Origin: Seramator thermalis | GTDB taxonomy: Bacteria; Bacteroidota; Bacteroidia; Bacteroidales; Dysgonomonadaceae | Direction: 5' to 3' | Length of the DNA stretch: 64,000 bases | Assembly: GCF_004138125.1 (NCBI RefSeq) | Contig: NZ_RXHS01000004.1 | Coordinates: 1 to 64,000 of the forward strand | Shown here: one piece after another, positions 27,392 through 36,728 of the stretch | Layout: every line of letters starts with the position of its first letter | Position numbering within the stretch: the stretch's first letter is position 1 | The notes under the pieces: generated by a model | Database searches by the model: none | The model's input: only the letters and a program-made list of their open reading frames with translations | What the model was told of the DNA's origin: nothing | Program-made: the position numbers and the translations under genes

Positions 27392-28993
27392 ATGAAAAAA
27401 ATAATTTATACATTAAGTGCACTTATCATGGTAATTTTTGCCAATACCTCATGTAAAGATACACTTGATTTAGCACCGATAGACTATTATGGAAGCGGTA
27501 ACTTTTGGAAAACTTTGCCGCAAACGGAAGCTTATGTAAACGGTATTCATTTAGATCTGCGCTCTACAAATTTTACTCGTAAATTCTTAATGGGAGAAGC
27601 TCGCGGAGGTCTCCAAAAAATCGGCACCAGCTCTCAAGGTTTGTCTACCTACAACGATATTATAAAAAGCAATTCTCTTGATGGTAATAATCCCGGCCTT
27701 TCATCCTGGTCCGGTTTATATGGCAATATCTTCGACTGCAATTTGGTTATTCAAATGGTAGAAGGAAGCGACATACATAAAAAAAATAAAGAAAAAGTAG
27801 ATATACTTCTAGGACAGACTTACGGAATTCGAGCACTCTATTATTTTACACTTTATAGAGCCTATGGCGGAGTACCATTGGCTAGACGGGTAAAAGTACT
27901 CGACGGTCAAGTTTCGCCAACCGATTTATATACTGGTCGTGCTACTCCGAAAATGGTTATGGATTCCATAAAATCGGATATACAAAAATCACTGGATTAT
28001 TTCGGTACATACCAAGATGAAGGAACAATTGATAATGTCACGTGGTCTAAAGTTGCTTCACAAATGCTTGCCGCAGAAATATATTTATGGTCAGCCAAAG
28101 TTAGCTTAGGCGATCAAAAACCCGCAGCAGAAGATTTATCAAAAGCTGAAAATTATTTGCTGGCAGTGAAAAATGATACGCGTTTTGGACTGCTAACCAA
28201 TTTTGCAGATGTATTTTCAACAAACAATGAAAAAAACAAAGAAATTATTTTCGCCATAAACTATGCTGACGGTGAAGCAACAAGCAATGCAGGCGATTTT
28301 GTATATGCTCCTCAAAACATGATAGGAATTTTCTACGATCGTAATGGAAAAAAAATTGATACAGATATTTTGGATTTAAGAGGAACAGGGTGGCAACGCT
28401 ATGAATACACAAATGATTTTTGGCTTTCATTTGACGAAAAAGACAAGAGACGAGATGCTACTTTTATGGATTACTATAATGACAAGGGTACATTGGAAGG
28501 TACTGTTTTGAAAAAATTTCTCGGCTCTATTAACGCCACCGGGAACCGGGTGTTCGACACCAACGAACCTTTGTATCGCTACGCAGATGTTCTTCTTATG
28601 CTGGCTGAAGTCGAAAATATGAAGAGTGGTGATCCTGCCAAATACATTAACGAAATACGTAAACGCGCCTACGGAAACGACTTTGATCCCGTCACGGATA
28701 GTTATCACAATAGCGATTTCAAAACCAATGAATTGGAAATATTAAAAGAACGCGATAGGGAGTTTGTATATGAAGGAAAACGTTGGTATGATGTCTGCCG
28801 CTTGAAAGATGCAAAAGACGGAAAACCTTTGGCATTTGATAACGTATCAACATACCGTGGTATGCCTGTGCTCAAATCCAATGAAACACATAAGCTCTTA
28901 TGGCCGATAGATAAAAGCACATTAAACGCCGATCCCTTGCTCAAACAAACTCCAGGCTATAAAGTTGGTGATCAAGAAGAAGAAACGTGGTAA
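27392..28993 (+). CDS. nanU: SusD/RagB-family sugar-binding lipoprotein (NanU-like)
   Basis: Surface lipoprotein of 533 residues that forms the lid of the SusC-type importer. The lipobox ANTSC puts the lipidated cysteine at residue 21. TPR-rich SusD features include GQTYGIRALYYFTLYRAYGGVPL near 148-170 and the C-terminal RDREFVYEGKRWYDVCRLKD. The equivalent NanU binds sialic acid with high affinity in Bacteroides and Tannerella (family knowledge); the ligand here is inferred. Confidence 0.9.
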   Translation: MKKIIYTLSALIMVIFANTSCKDTLDLAPIDYYGSGNFWKTLPQTEAYVNGIHLDLRSTNFTRKFLMGEARGGLQKIGTSSQGLSTYNDIIKSNSLDGNNPGLSSWSGLYGNIFDCNLVIQMVEGSDIHKKNKEKVDILLGQTYGIRALYYFTLYRAYGGVPLARRVKVLDGQVSPTDLYTGRATPKMVMDSIKSDIQKSLDYFGTYQDEGTIDNVTWSKVASQMLAAEIYLWSAKVSLGDQKPAAEDLSKAENYLLAVKNDTRFGLLTNFADVFSTNNEKNKEIIFAINYADGEATSNAGDFVYAPQNMIGIFYDRNGKKIDTDILDLRGTGWQRYEYTNDFWLSFDEKDKRRDATFMDYYNDKGTLEGTVLKKFLGSINATGNRVFDTNEPLYRYADVLLMLAEVENMKSGDPAKYINEIRKRAYGNDFDPVTDSYHNSDFKTNELEILKERDREFVYEGKRWYDVCRLKDAKDGKPLAFDNVSTYRGMPVLKSNETHKLLWPIDKSTLNADPLLKQTPGYKVGDQEEETW

Positions 28994-29313
28994 TAGCTTT
29001 ATGTTTAAGTTTGAGAAGCTCTTTAAAATTTTCCAAAATTTTTAATCTATGAGTCTGCTTTAAGAACAACAGTTCGGTATTTTTTCAGAAAGGTTACTCA
29101 TAACTAATTGATTATTAGTACTGAATTCGCCTTACAAAATGAAGAATATAATCATCTGATTAAAAGGATATTACGTAAAAATTTACCGAACTATTGTTAA
29201 GAAGTCCAAAATACTGAAAAGTATTTTTGTATAAACTTGATATTCAGGTTGAATTTTTGTTCATTTCCGATAAATAAGACTTATTCAGATGGACTCATCT
29301 ATAAATCAAATTA
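28994..29313. other. intergenic stretch with imperfect inverted repeats
   Basis: About 320 gene-free bases after the SusD-like gene. Imperfect inverted repeats near 29062-29085 and 29178-29203 share TACCGAACT(A/G)TTGTT in opposite orientation. No reading frame of interest was seen. The arrangement resembles a miniature element or relic, but no target duplication is evident. Confidence 0.4.
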
Positions 29314-29356
29314 TTAAGCAGTAAATTCTCAATAGCAAATTTACTGCTTAATTTTT
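29314..29356 (+). terminator. terminator or attenuator inside the sialic acid cluster
   Basis: TTAAGCAGTAAATT (29314-29327) is the exact complement of AATTTACTGCTTAA (29338-29351), with a ten-base loop and TTTTT after it. It lies 39 bases before the SGNH gene and separates the import genes from the hydrolase and catabolic genes. Confidence 0.75.
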
Positions 29357-29394
29357 CTCACGTTAATGTTTTTAAGTCCGGCAAAAATTAATTT

Positions 29395-30447
29395 ATGAAA
29401 GAATGGATAATTTTTTTGGGGTATATAAGCTGGATTATCCCTACTTATTCTCAAATACGATACGTAAATGCCAATCAATTCCCCCTTATCGGAAAAATTT
29501 CCGATAAAACGGAAACACGCTACGAGCGTTTACCTGCAACGTTGAAAGACCGATGCAGGCCTCCTTTATGGAAGTTGGGGAAAAACACATCCGGTCTTGC
29601 TATACGGTTTTGTTCAAACAGTTCTACCATTTCGGCTAAATGGGAAGTGTTGAACAATACGCATATGGATCACATGACCGATGTTGGTTGCAAAGGACTC
29701 GACCTTTATGCATGGGAAGGCGATCATTGGCAATTTGTCAATTCGGCTCGTCCAACAGGAAAGGTAAACGAAAAGCAAATCATCATGAATATGGCGCCGG
29801 AAGAACGGGAATACTTGTTATTCCTTCCGTTATATGATGGGGTTGTTTCACTTTCCATAGGGGTTGACTCTCTTGCAACGATCAAACAACCCAACTTGAC
29901 ATACCCTAAAACCGACTCTCCGATTATTATTTACGGTACAAGCATAACTCAAGGAGGGTGCGCCGCACGTCCCGGAATGTCGTTTTCAAATATTCTAACT
30001 CGTCGCCTCAATCAAGAAGTAATTAATCTGGGATTTAGCGGAAACGGGAAACTGGATTACGAAATTGCCGGAACAATGGCCAAAAGACACGATGCCGCAT
30101 TATTTATCCTTGATTTTATCCCTAATGTAAATGAGGAGCAAATCAAAGAAAAAACCGCTACTTTTGTAAGTATACTTCGAAAAGAAAATCCGAATACCCC
30201 AATATTGTTCGTAGAATCGGTAATTTTCCCTCATTCATTGTACGACAAAATCGCTTTTGATATTGTTACAAAAAAGAATAAGGCATTAAAACAGGAAGTG
30301 GAAAAATTGAAACAATCCGGAAATAAGAATATCTACTACCTTTCAAGCGTCAATATAATTGGTAATGACGGCGAAGCAACGGTTGACGGCATACATTTTA
30401 CCGACCTTGGTTTTGTCAGAATGGCCGAAATACTGCAGGAAAGATAG
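29395..30447 (+). CDS. SGNH/GDSL-family esterase, probable sialate O-acetylesterase
   Basis: Secreted protein of 350 residues with an N-terminal signal (about 1-19, ending YSQ), a beta-sandwich N-terminal domain and a C-terminal SGNH hydrolase. The block I serine lies in YGTSITQGGCAARPG (about 180-194), block III Asn in GFSGNG (about 219-224), and the catalytic Asp-x-x-His in DGIHFTDLGF (about 332-341). In sialic acid clusters such enzymes remove O-acetyl groups that block sialidases or the lyase. Substrate is inferred from the neighbours. It starts 39 bases after the hairpin. Confidence 0.8.
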   Translation: MKEWIIFLGYISWIIPTYSQIRYVNANQFPLIGKISDKTETRYERLPATLKDRCRPPLWKLGKNTSGLAIRFCSNSSTISAKWEVLNNTHMDHMTDVGCKGLDLYAWEGDHWQFVNSARPTGKVNEKQIIMNMAPEEREYLLFLPLYDGVVSLSIGVDSLATIKQPNLTYPKTDSPIIIYGTSITQGGCAARPGMSFSNILTRRLNQEVINLGFSGNGKLDYEIAGTMAKRHDAALFILDFIPNVNEEQIKEKTATFVSILRKENPNTPILFVESVIFPHSLYDKIAFDIVTKKNKALKQEVEKLKQSGNKNIYYLSSVNIIGNDGEATVDGIHFTDLGFVRMAEILQER

Positions 30448-30580
30448 TTACAATTCTGCCATACTAACGCTCTATTCTAGCTCTATTTATTTAACTTCGA
30501 GAATTCAAAATACAGGTATGATTATCTCTTATGGAAAATATTAAGATAGTGTTCATGAAAACAAAAAAATCAAAATTAAA

Positions 30581-32218
30581 ATGAAAAGAATATCATTAAT
30601 TATCTTGCTTTGTTCAATTTTTATAGGATGTTTTTCTTCACAAAAGAAAGAGACAAATTCCATTCAGGGAATCGAAAAAATCACAATTGATGCACCCACT
30701 CAAGCACTTTTTCGGGAAAGACCAAATGATAATGTAGTCAGAATCGAAATAACTCCCGCCGCCAATAGTCGGAAAATAATCTCCGAAATTAAATTCTCAT
30801 TCAAAGAAAAAATTGATCCTATTTTTAAAAAAGCTTGCTTACATAAGCAAAGCAACGAAATAAACGATTTAATAGCCAATACCGACAAATTTCCTTTAAA
30901 TACGGAAATCCGATTTGATTTGAATGAAGAAATAACGAATGAAAAAACAAGCACTTTTGCACTTGAGCTAAATTTGAATCCCAACGCGAATCTTTCGACG
31001 AAAGCCTGTTTATCCGAAATCCAAATAACCTTTGAAGACGGCAGTACGTATGTGTCGACACCTGAAGCAGTTTTCAGACCGGCAATCGAATTACGGGCCG
31101 TCGGTCAGGACAATTGTCATACCTATCGGATTCCGGGAATAATCACCACCAATAAAGGTACGCTGATTGCTGTTTACGATAACCGTTATGCGCGAAGCAA
31201 GGATCTTCAGGAAGATATCGATATCGGTATGAGCCGGAGCGAAGATGGAGGCGAAACATGGGAACCCATGAAAGTCATAATGGATATGAATGAGTGGGGT
31301 GGAAAACCGGAATACCTCAATGGTGTGGGAGATCCGGCTATTCTCTACGATCATAAAAACCATACGATATGGGTGGCAGCACTATGGGTACACGGATTTA
31401 AGAGGGATGATATGGCCTGGTGGGCTTCTCAACCCGGAATGACACCCGAAAAAACCGGACAGTTTATGCTCGTCAAAAGCACAGATGACGGAAAAACATG
31501 GTCAAAACCTATCAACATTACTCAGCAAATAAAAGATCCATCCTGGCAATTACTCCTGCAAGGACCCGGGAGGGGCATTTGTATGGATGACGGTACACTT
31601 GTCTTCCCGGCACAATTCAAAGCCGATATAGGTGAAAAAGCATTAGATGGCGGAAAATACACAAGCCATTCCACTATTGTATATAGTAAAGATGGGGGAA
31701 ATACCTGGCATATCGGTACTGGTGCCAAGCCCAATACCACAGAGGCACAAGTTGTGCAATTGAGCGATGGCAGTTTGATGCTGAACATGCGTGACGACAG
31801 AAACAGACAAATAAAAGACGACACAAATGGGCGCGCCGTAGCTGTCACGAACGACATGGGGAAAACATGGACTGTTCATCCTTCTTCAAACACTGCATTA
31901 CCTGAGCCTAATTGCATGGCAAGTATTATCGGTGCCAATGTTCGGATAGAAAAAGAAAATCAAAAAGTTCTTCTCTTCTCAAATCCCGCAGACAAATATC
32001 GTCGAATCAACATAACTATAAAGGCTAGCCTGGATGAAGGCATGACCTGGCCCGAACACTATCATCTTCTTATTCATGCACCTGAAGGTTTTGGATATTC
32101 TTGCCTGACGATGGTTAACGAACAACACGTCGGAATAGTATATGAAGGAAATAGAAATCTTATTTTTCAAAAAATACCGGTTTCGGATATAATTTCCGAC
32201 CAAAATATAAATAAATAA
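30581..32218 (+). CDS. nanH: exo-alpha-sialidase, GH33
   Basis: Lipoprotein sialidase of 545 residues, lipobox FIGC with Cys17. An N-terminal carbohydrate-binding-like region (about 25-165) precedes the six-bladed propeller. The YRIPG motif (R183 of the arginine triad) and five Asp boxes are visible: SEDGGETW, STDDGKTW, SKDGGNTW, TNDMGKTW and SLDEGMTW. The catalytic Asp region (DNRYARSKD) and late tyrosine (GIVYEGNRN) fit GH33. It would release terminal sialic acid from host glycans at the cell surface or in the periplasm. Confidence 0.93.
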   Translation: MKRISLIILLCSIFIGCFSSQKKETNSIQGIEKITIDAPTQALFRERPNDNVVRIEITPAANSRKIISEIKFSFKEKIDPIFKKACLHKQSNEINDLIANTDKFPLNTEIRFDLNEEITNEKTSTFALELNLNPNANLSTKACLSEIQITFEDGSTYVSTPEAVFRPAIELRAVGQDNCHTYRIPGIITTNKGTLIAVYDNRYARSKDLQEDIDIGMSRSEDGGETWEPMKVIMDMNEWGGKPEYLNGVGDPAILYDHKNHTIWVAALWVHGFKRDDMAWWASQPGMTPEKTGQFMLVKSTDDGKTWSKPINITQQIKDPSWQLLLQGPGRGICMDDGTLVFPAQFKADIGEKALDGGKYTSHSTIVYSKDGGNTWHIGTGAKPNTTEAQVVQLSDGSLMLNMRDDRNRQIKDDTNGRAVAVTNDMGKTWTVHPSSNTALPEPNCMASIIGANVRIEKENQKVLLFSNPADKYRRINITIKASLDEGMTWPEHYHLLIHAPEGFGYSCLTMVNEQHVGIVYEGNRNLIFQKIPVSDIISDQNINK

Positions 32219-32233
32219 TAATGAGAAAAATTC

Positions 32234-33451
32234 ATGTCCCGATTTCAACAGATTGCAATATGTTCAACATTTATCGCATTAATTTTCCACACTTTTTTAT
32301 CATGCCAAGAAATGAATAAGACGACGACAAATTTGAAAATTACCTGGCAACGGATTCCCACAGACGGTTTGACGGGAAATTTACAGAAAGGAGTTTCGGC
32401 ATCATATGCTGCCATCAGTCATGATAAACTTTTAGTTGCAGGAGGTTGCAACTTCCCCGATAAGCTCGGCTTTGAGGGGGGAGTAAAAGTATACTATGAC
32501 GATATCGTGATGATGGATACTACAATTCTCGACAAATGGACACATGTCGGCAAACTTCCTAAACCTGCTGCATATGGGGTTTCCATCCGATTATCGTCCA
32601 ACGAAACGCTTTGGATCGGAGGAAACACAGGAAACGAATCGTTGAAAAATGTGTATAGCGTATCGTTGCAGAGATCGGGAGAACAAAAATTGGATTCTCT
32701 TCCGTTCTTACCTGCAACGATGGATAATTTTGCCGGTTGTGCCATAGAGAATTCCGTTTTTGTCGGGGGCGGGAATGTAAACGATACGCCAAGCAACGAT
32801 TTTTATTCCATCGACATAAAAAATGACTCAATATGGAAAAAACTTCCGCCTTTTCCGGGTATACCTCGAGTGCAACCGGTAATGGCAGGAATTAAAAATG
32901 CCGAGAGAAACTATGTCTATTTACTGGGAGGTTTTTTCGGGGGAGACGAATTTCATCTACCCGAAATGGCAAAAGATGTATATCGGTATTGCGTTGAAGA
33001 CAGCACATGGGAAAAGGTAGGAGAACAAATTGATCCCGATACGCAAAAACCATTCTCTCTAGCCGGAGCCGTTGCAATGCCCCTGCAAAACCGATACATT
33101 TTATGTATGGGAGGAGTTAATTACGATATATTCCTAAATGCCATCACAACACAATACAACATCAATTTTAATCGGTTACTCACCGACGAAGAAAAGAAAC
33201 AAAAGAACAACGCGTTTTCAAAAATATACATGACTCAGCCGATGGCATATTACAAATTCAACCCCGAATGCCGAATCTTTGATACAAAAACCAATCGATG
33301 GCAAACCATAGACGTCACCCAAAATGCCGCACGTGCAGGAGCTACTCTTGTTTTTGAGAACGATACTTTCTATCTCATACAAGGAGAATTGAAACCGGGC
33401 GTTCGTACACCAATTACATGGAAAGGTAAAATCAGTTTAAATACTAATTAA
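32234..33451 (+). CDS. nanM: cyclically permuted mutarotase, NanM family
   Basis: Kelch-type propeller lipoprotein of 405 residues, lipobox FLSC with Cys24. Kelch repeats show as KLLVAGGCNFPD, LWIGGNTG, SVFVGGGN, YVYLLGGFFGG and YILCMGGVNYD. NanM-type enzymes convert alpha-sialic acid, the form released by sialidases, to the beta form. It follows the sialidase by 15 bases and abuts the GH20 gene with no spacer. Confidence 0.88.
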   Translation: MSRFQQIAICSTFIALIFHTFLSCQEMNKTTTNLKITWQRIPTDGLTGNLQKGVSASYAAISHDKLLVAGGCNFPDKLGFEGGVKVYYDDIVMMDTTILDKWTHVGKLPKPAAYGVSIRLSSNETLWIGGNTGNESLKNVYSVSLQRSGEQKLDSLPFLPATMDNFAGCAIENSVFVGGGNVNDTPSNDFYSIDIKNDSIWKKLPPFPGIPRVQPVMAGIKNAERNYVYLLGGFFGGDEFHLPEMAKDVYRYCVEDSTWEKVGEQIDPDTQKPFSLAGAVAMPLQNRYILCMGGVNYDIFLNAITTQYNINFNRLLTDEEKKQKNNAFSKIYMTQPMAYYKFNPECRIFDTKTNRWQTIDVTQNAARAGATLVFENDTFYLIQGELKPGVRTPITWKGKISLNTN

Positions 33452-35452
33452 ATGGCGATACAACAAACAAAAACATATCTTCTCATTTTTTTCTCTTTTA
33501 TTTACAGTATAACATCGCTTTACGCTGATTATATTGATTATGCCGATTATGCTCGGGACACCCTAATGTTAATACCCAAACCTCAGTCCATAAAAATTCA
33601 AAATGCAACACACCTGTTTGAAGATACAATCAACAACAATAAAATTGCCATTCAGTACGTATCATCAATACCACAGGCTTTGGTAAATCAAAAAGAGGCG
33701 TATCATTTGACGATTACACCCGACAGTATTTTCATAAAGGCAACGGCAGATCAAGGTGTTTATTGGGCTAAACAAACATTAAACCAGCTTATTACGCAAT
33801 ATCGCAGCAAGCACTATTTGCCGTGTTGCGAAATTGTCGACTGGCCTGCTTTTCATATACGTGGTTTCATGCATGATGTGGGAAGAAGCTACATTTCGCC
33901 CGATGAACTGAAACGGGAAATCGCAATTCTATCCACATACAAAATAAATACATTTCATTGGCATCTAACTGAAAATTTGGGATGGAGATTAGAAAGTAAA
34001 ATTTACCCTCAGCTCAATGATAGCGCTAACTTTGGACGTCTTCCGGGAAAATATTATACCATAGACGAAGCCAAAGATATTGCGGCATTTTGCAAAGCAC
34101 ACCAAGTATTGCTTATCCCGGAAATAGATATGCCGGGACATAGCGCTGCTTTCAGAAAAACATTCGGTTGCGATATGCAAAGTCCTGAAGGAATGGACAT
34201 CCTGAAACAATTGATCCAAGAGATTTGCATCGAGATTTTCCCCGATCTGCCCTATCTCCATATCGGAACCGATGAGGTAGAAATTACCAACCCGGAATTT
34301 GTGCCTGAAATGGTACAATACATACGCTCAATGGGGAAAAAAGTGATTTCCTGGAATCCGGGATATACATACCATCCGGGAGAAATCGATATGATACACA
34401 TGTGGAGTTCGCGGGGAAAACCATTAACCAATACGCCGGCTATTGATTCCCGGTACCATTATATCAATCATTTTGACAATTTTGCCGATTTAATTGCCTT
34501 GTACAATAGCAACATCGGCAACCGAGAATATGAAAAAGATAACATCATAGGAGCAATAATGGCTGTATGGAACGATCGATTTGTATATCCCGAAAAAAAT
34601 ATTTTAATCGAAAACGCCTTCTATCCTTTAATGCTGACTTTTGCCGAAAGTTCGTGGCAAGGCGGACGCAAAAAATATTTCGACCAACAAGGCACATTAT
34701 TGAAAGAAGATTCGCCGGAGTATCCGCTCTTTATTGATTTTGAAAATCGAATGCTTTGGCATAAACAAAACATGTTGAATAATTTACCCTTTCCCTATGT
34801 CCGCCAAACAAACGTGAAATGGCGCATCACGGATGCTTTTCCCAATTACGGAAATCTGCAACAATCATTTCCACCCGAAAAAAAACTAAAAACACACTAT
34901 ACCTATCAAGGGAAAACATACCATACCCGCGAAGCTATCGGTGCTGCCATATACCTGCGTCATGTATGGGGAGAAATGATACCCTCCTTTTACGACAACC
35001 TCAAGCCCAATCATACAGCCTATGCATATACATGGGTATGGTCGCCGAAAACACAAACCGTTGGAGCATGGATGAGCACGCAAAACTACAGCAGGTCGGA
35101 AAAAGATCTTCCTCCTCCTCAAGGAGAATGGGATTATCGAAAAAGTAAAATAATGATTAACGATAAAGAAATTCAACCTCCGGTTTGGAGTAATAATCAT
35201 ACCATTCTTTCAAGCGAAATCCCACTTGGGAACGAAAATTTCGCGATGCGTCCTCCTATTCCCGTAACTTTAAAAAAAGGTTGGAATAAAATTTTGTTGA
35301 AATTGCCGATAGGTGAATTTTCCACAAAAGAAGTGCGCCTACAAAAATGGATGTTTACGTTTGTATTTGTCACCCTCGATGGTAAACAGGAAATGGAAGG
35401 ACTTATTTATAACCCCGATAAAAAAATCGATAAAGAAAATGAGAAACAGTAA
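33452..35452 (+). CDS. GH20 beta-N-acetylhexosaminidase
   Basis: Secreted enzyme of 666 residues. A signal peptide ends around residue 25; an N-terminal alpha/beta domain (about 40-130) precedes the GH20 barrel, which opens with FHIRGFMHDVGRSYISPDEL. The catalytic pair D274-E275 is in HIGTDEVEI, and substrate-site segments FHWHLTENLGWRLE and EIDMPGHSAAF are present. It would remove beta-linked GlcNAc or GalNAc exposed after sialic acid removal. The C-terminal 200 residues look like an added beta-rich module. The last 14 bases overlap the transporter gene. Confidence 0.9.
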   Translation: MAIQQTKTYLLIFFSFIYSITSLYADYIDYADYARDTLMLIPKPQSIKIQNATHLFEDTINNNKIAIQYVSSIPQALVNQKEAYHLTITPDSIFIKATADQGVYWAKQTLNQLITQYRSKHYLPCCEIVDWPAFHIRGFMHDVGRSYISPDELKREIAILSTYKINTFHWHLTENLGWRLESKIYPQLNDSANFGRLPGKYYTIDEAKDIAAFCKAHQVLLIPEIDMPGHSAAFRKTFGCDMQSPEGMDILKQLIQEICIEIFPDLPYLHIGTDEVEITNPEFVPEMVQYIRSMGKKVISWNPGYTYHPGEIDMIHMWSSRGKPLTNTPAIDSRYHYINHFDNFADLIALYNSNIGNREYEKDNIIGAIMAVWNDRFVYPEKNILIENAFYPLMLTFAESSWQGGRKKYFDQQGTLLKEDSPEYPLFIDFENRMLWHKQNMLNNLPFPYVRQTNVKWRITDAFPNYGNLQQSFPPEKKLKTHYTYQGKTYHTREAIGAAIYLRHVWGEMIPSFYDNLKPNHTAYAYTWVWSPKTQTVGAWMSTQNYSRSEKDLPPPQGEWDYRKSKIMINDKEIQPPVWSNNHTILSSEIPLGNENFAMRPPIPVTLKKGWNKILLKLPIGEFSTKEVRLQKWMFTFVFVTLDGKQEMEGLIYNPDKKIDKENEKQ

Positions 35453-36698
35453 AGCTTATCCTTGGATTGTAGTTGGATTACTTTGGGTGGTTGCACTGCT
35501 TAATTATCTCGACCGACAGATGCTATCCACCATGCAAGCGGCAATGGCTGTCGATATTGCAGAACTGTCAATTGCGGAAAATTTCGGTCGGTTAATGGGA
35601 ATATTTTTGCTTGTTTACGGTTTTTTAAGCCCGGCAGCAGGAGCTGTAGCAGATAGAATAAATCGGAAATGGCTTATTGCCGGAAGTTTACTGGTATGGT
35701 CAGCCGTAACTTATTTCATGGGTTACGCTACTTCTTTCAACCAATTGTATTGGCTCAGGGCTTTTATGGGAATAAGCGAAGCATTATACCTTCCTGCAGC
35801 ATTGTCCATGATTGCCGATTATCACACAAATAAAACCCGCTCCTTGGCAATCGGCATTCATATGACAGGGCTTTATACGGGGCAAGCACTGGGTGGTTTT
35901 GGGGCTGCAATAGCGGCCAATTATTCCTGGCGAACAGTATTTCATGGTTTTGGTATCATTGGGATTATATACGCCGTTATCCTTATTTTGTTCCTTAATG
36001 ACCAAAAAAGTCATACTAGTCGAATATCCGAGACACAACCTTTAAACACAAAAGCCGAAAAAGAACCTTTCTGGAAACCATTTATTGTGCTTTTAAGTAC
36101 AGCATCTTTCTGGGTTATGCTATTCTACTTTATCGTCCCGAGCCTTCCCGGATGGGCAACTAAAAATTGGCTACCGACATTATTTACAAAAAACTTGGGC
36201 ATTCCCATGACAATGGCAGGACCAATGGCCACGATTTCCATTGCCGTTGCATCTCTCATCGGCGTTTTTATCGGCGGCCCTCTATCCGACCGATGGGTGC
36301 TCAAAAACATCAAAGGCCGTATCTACACGAGTGCCATAGGATTAACCCTGACCGTACCTTCACTCATACTCCTGGGCTTTGGGCACACCTATATAAGCCT
36401 CATTTGTTCGGCCTTTTTGTTCGGTATCGGTTATGGAATGTTCGATGCCAACAATATGCCTATACTTTGCCAAATCATCTCTCCAAAATATCGGGCAACA
36501 GCCTACGGCATAATGAACATGATGGGAGTTTTTGGAGGATATGCTATTACAATTGTACTTGGAACTTCAACCGACAAAGGAAATTTAGGTTCCGATTTTA
36601 GCAAATTGGCTTTTTTGGTTTTACTGGCAGTCATTATGGTATTGCTCTTCTTAAAACCCAAAAAAGAATATACCTATACGGAAGAAAATAATATTTAA
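35439..36698 (+). CDS. nanT: MFS transporter, probable sialic acid permease (NanT)
   Basis: Inner-membrane major facilitator of 419 residues from ATG 35439. A farther upstream in-frame start at 35313 lies deep inside the GH20 gene and is not preferred. About 12 membrane segments are evident; the first ends in LNYLDRQMLS, and the loop motif GAVADRINRKWL between segments 2 and 3 is typical of the superfamily, with GGPLSDRWVLKNIKGR in the second half. Position between the hexosaminidase and the lyase supports sialic acid uptake across the inner membrane, as for NanT of Bacteroides and Tannerella. Confidence 0.85.
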   Translation: MRNSKAYPWIVVGLLWVVALLNYLDRQMLSTMQAAMAVDIAELSIAENFGRLMGIFLLVYGFLSPAAGAVADRINRKWLIAGSLLVWSAVTYFMGYATSFNQLYWLRAFMGISEALYLPAALSMIADYHTNKTRSLAIGIHMTGLYTGQALGGFGAAIAANYSWRTVFHGFGIIGIIYAVILILFLNDQKSHTSRISETQPLNTKAEKEPFWKPFIVLLSTASFWVMLFYFIVPSLPGWATKNWLPTLFTKNLGIPMTMAGPMATISIAVASLIGVFIGGPLSDRWVLKNIKGRIYTSAIGLTLTVPSLILLGFGHTYISLICSAFLFGIGYGMFDANNMPILCQIISPKYRATAYGIMNMMGVFGGYAITIVLGTSTDKGNLGSDFSKLAFLVLLAVIMVLLFLKPKKEYTYTEENNI

Positions 36699-36728
36699 CT
36701 AAAATAATCAACATCTAAAAAAAATTAC

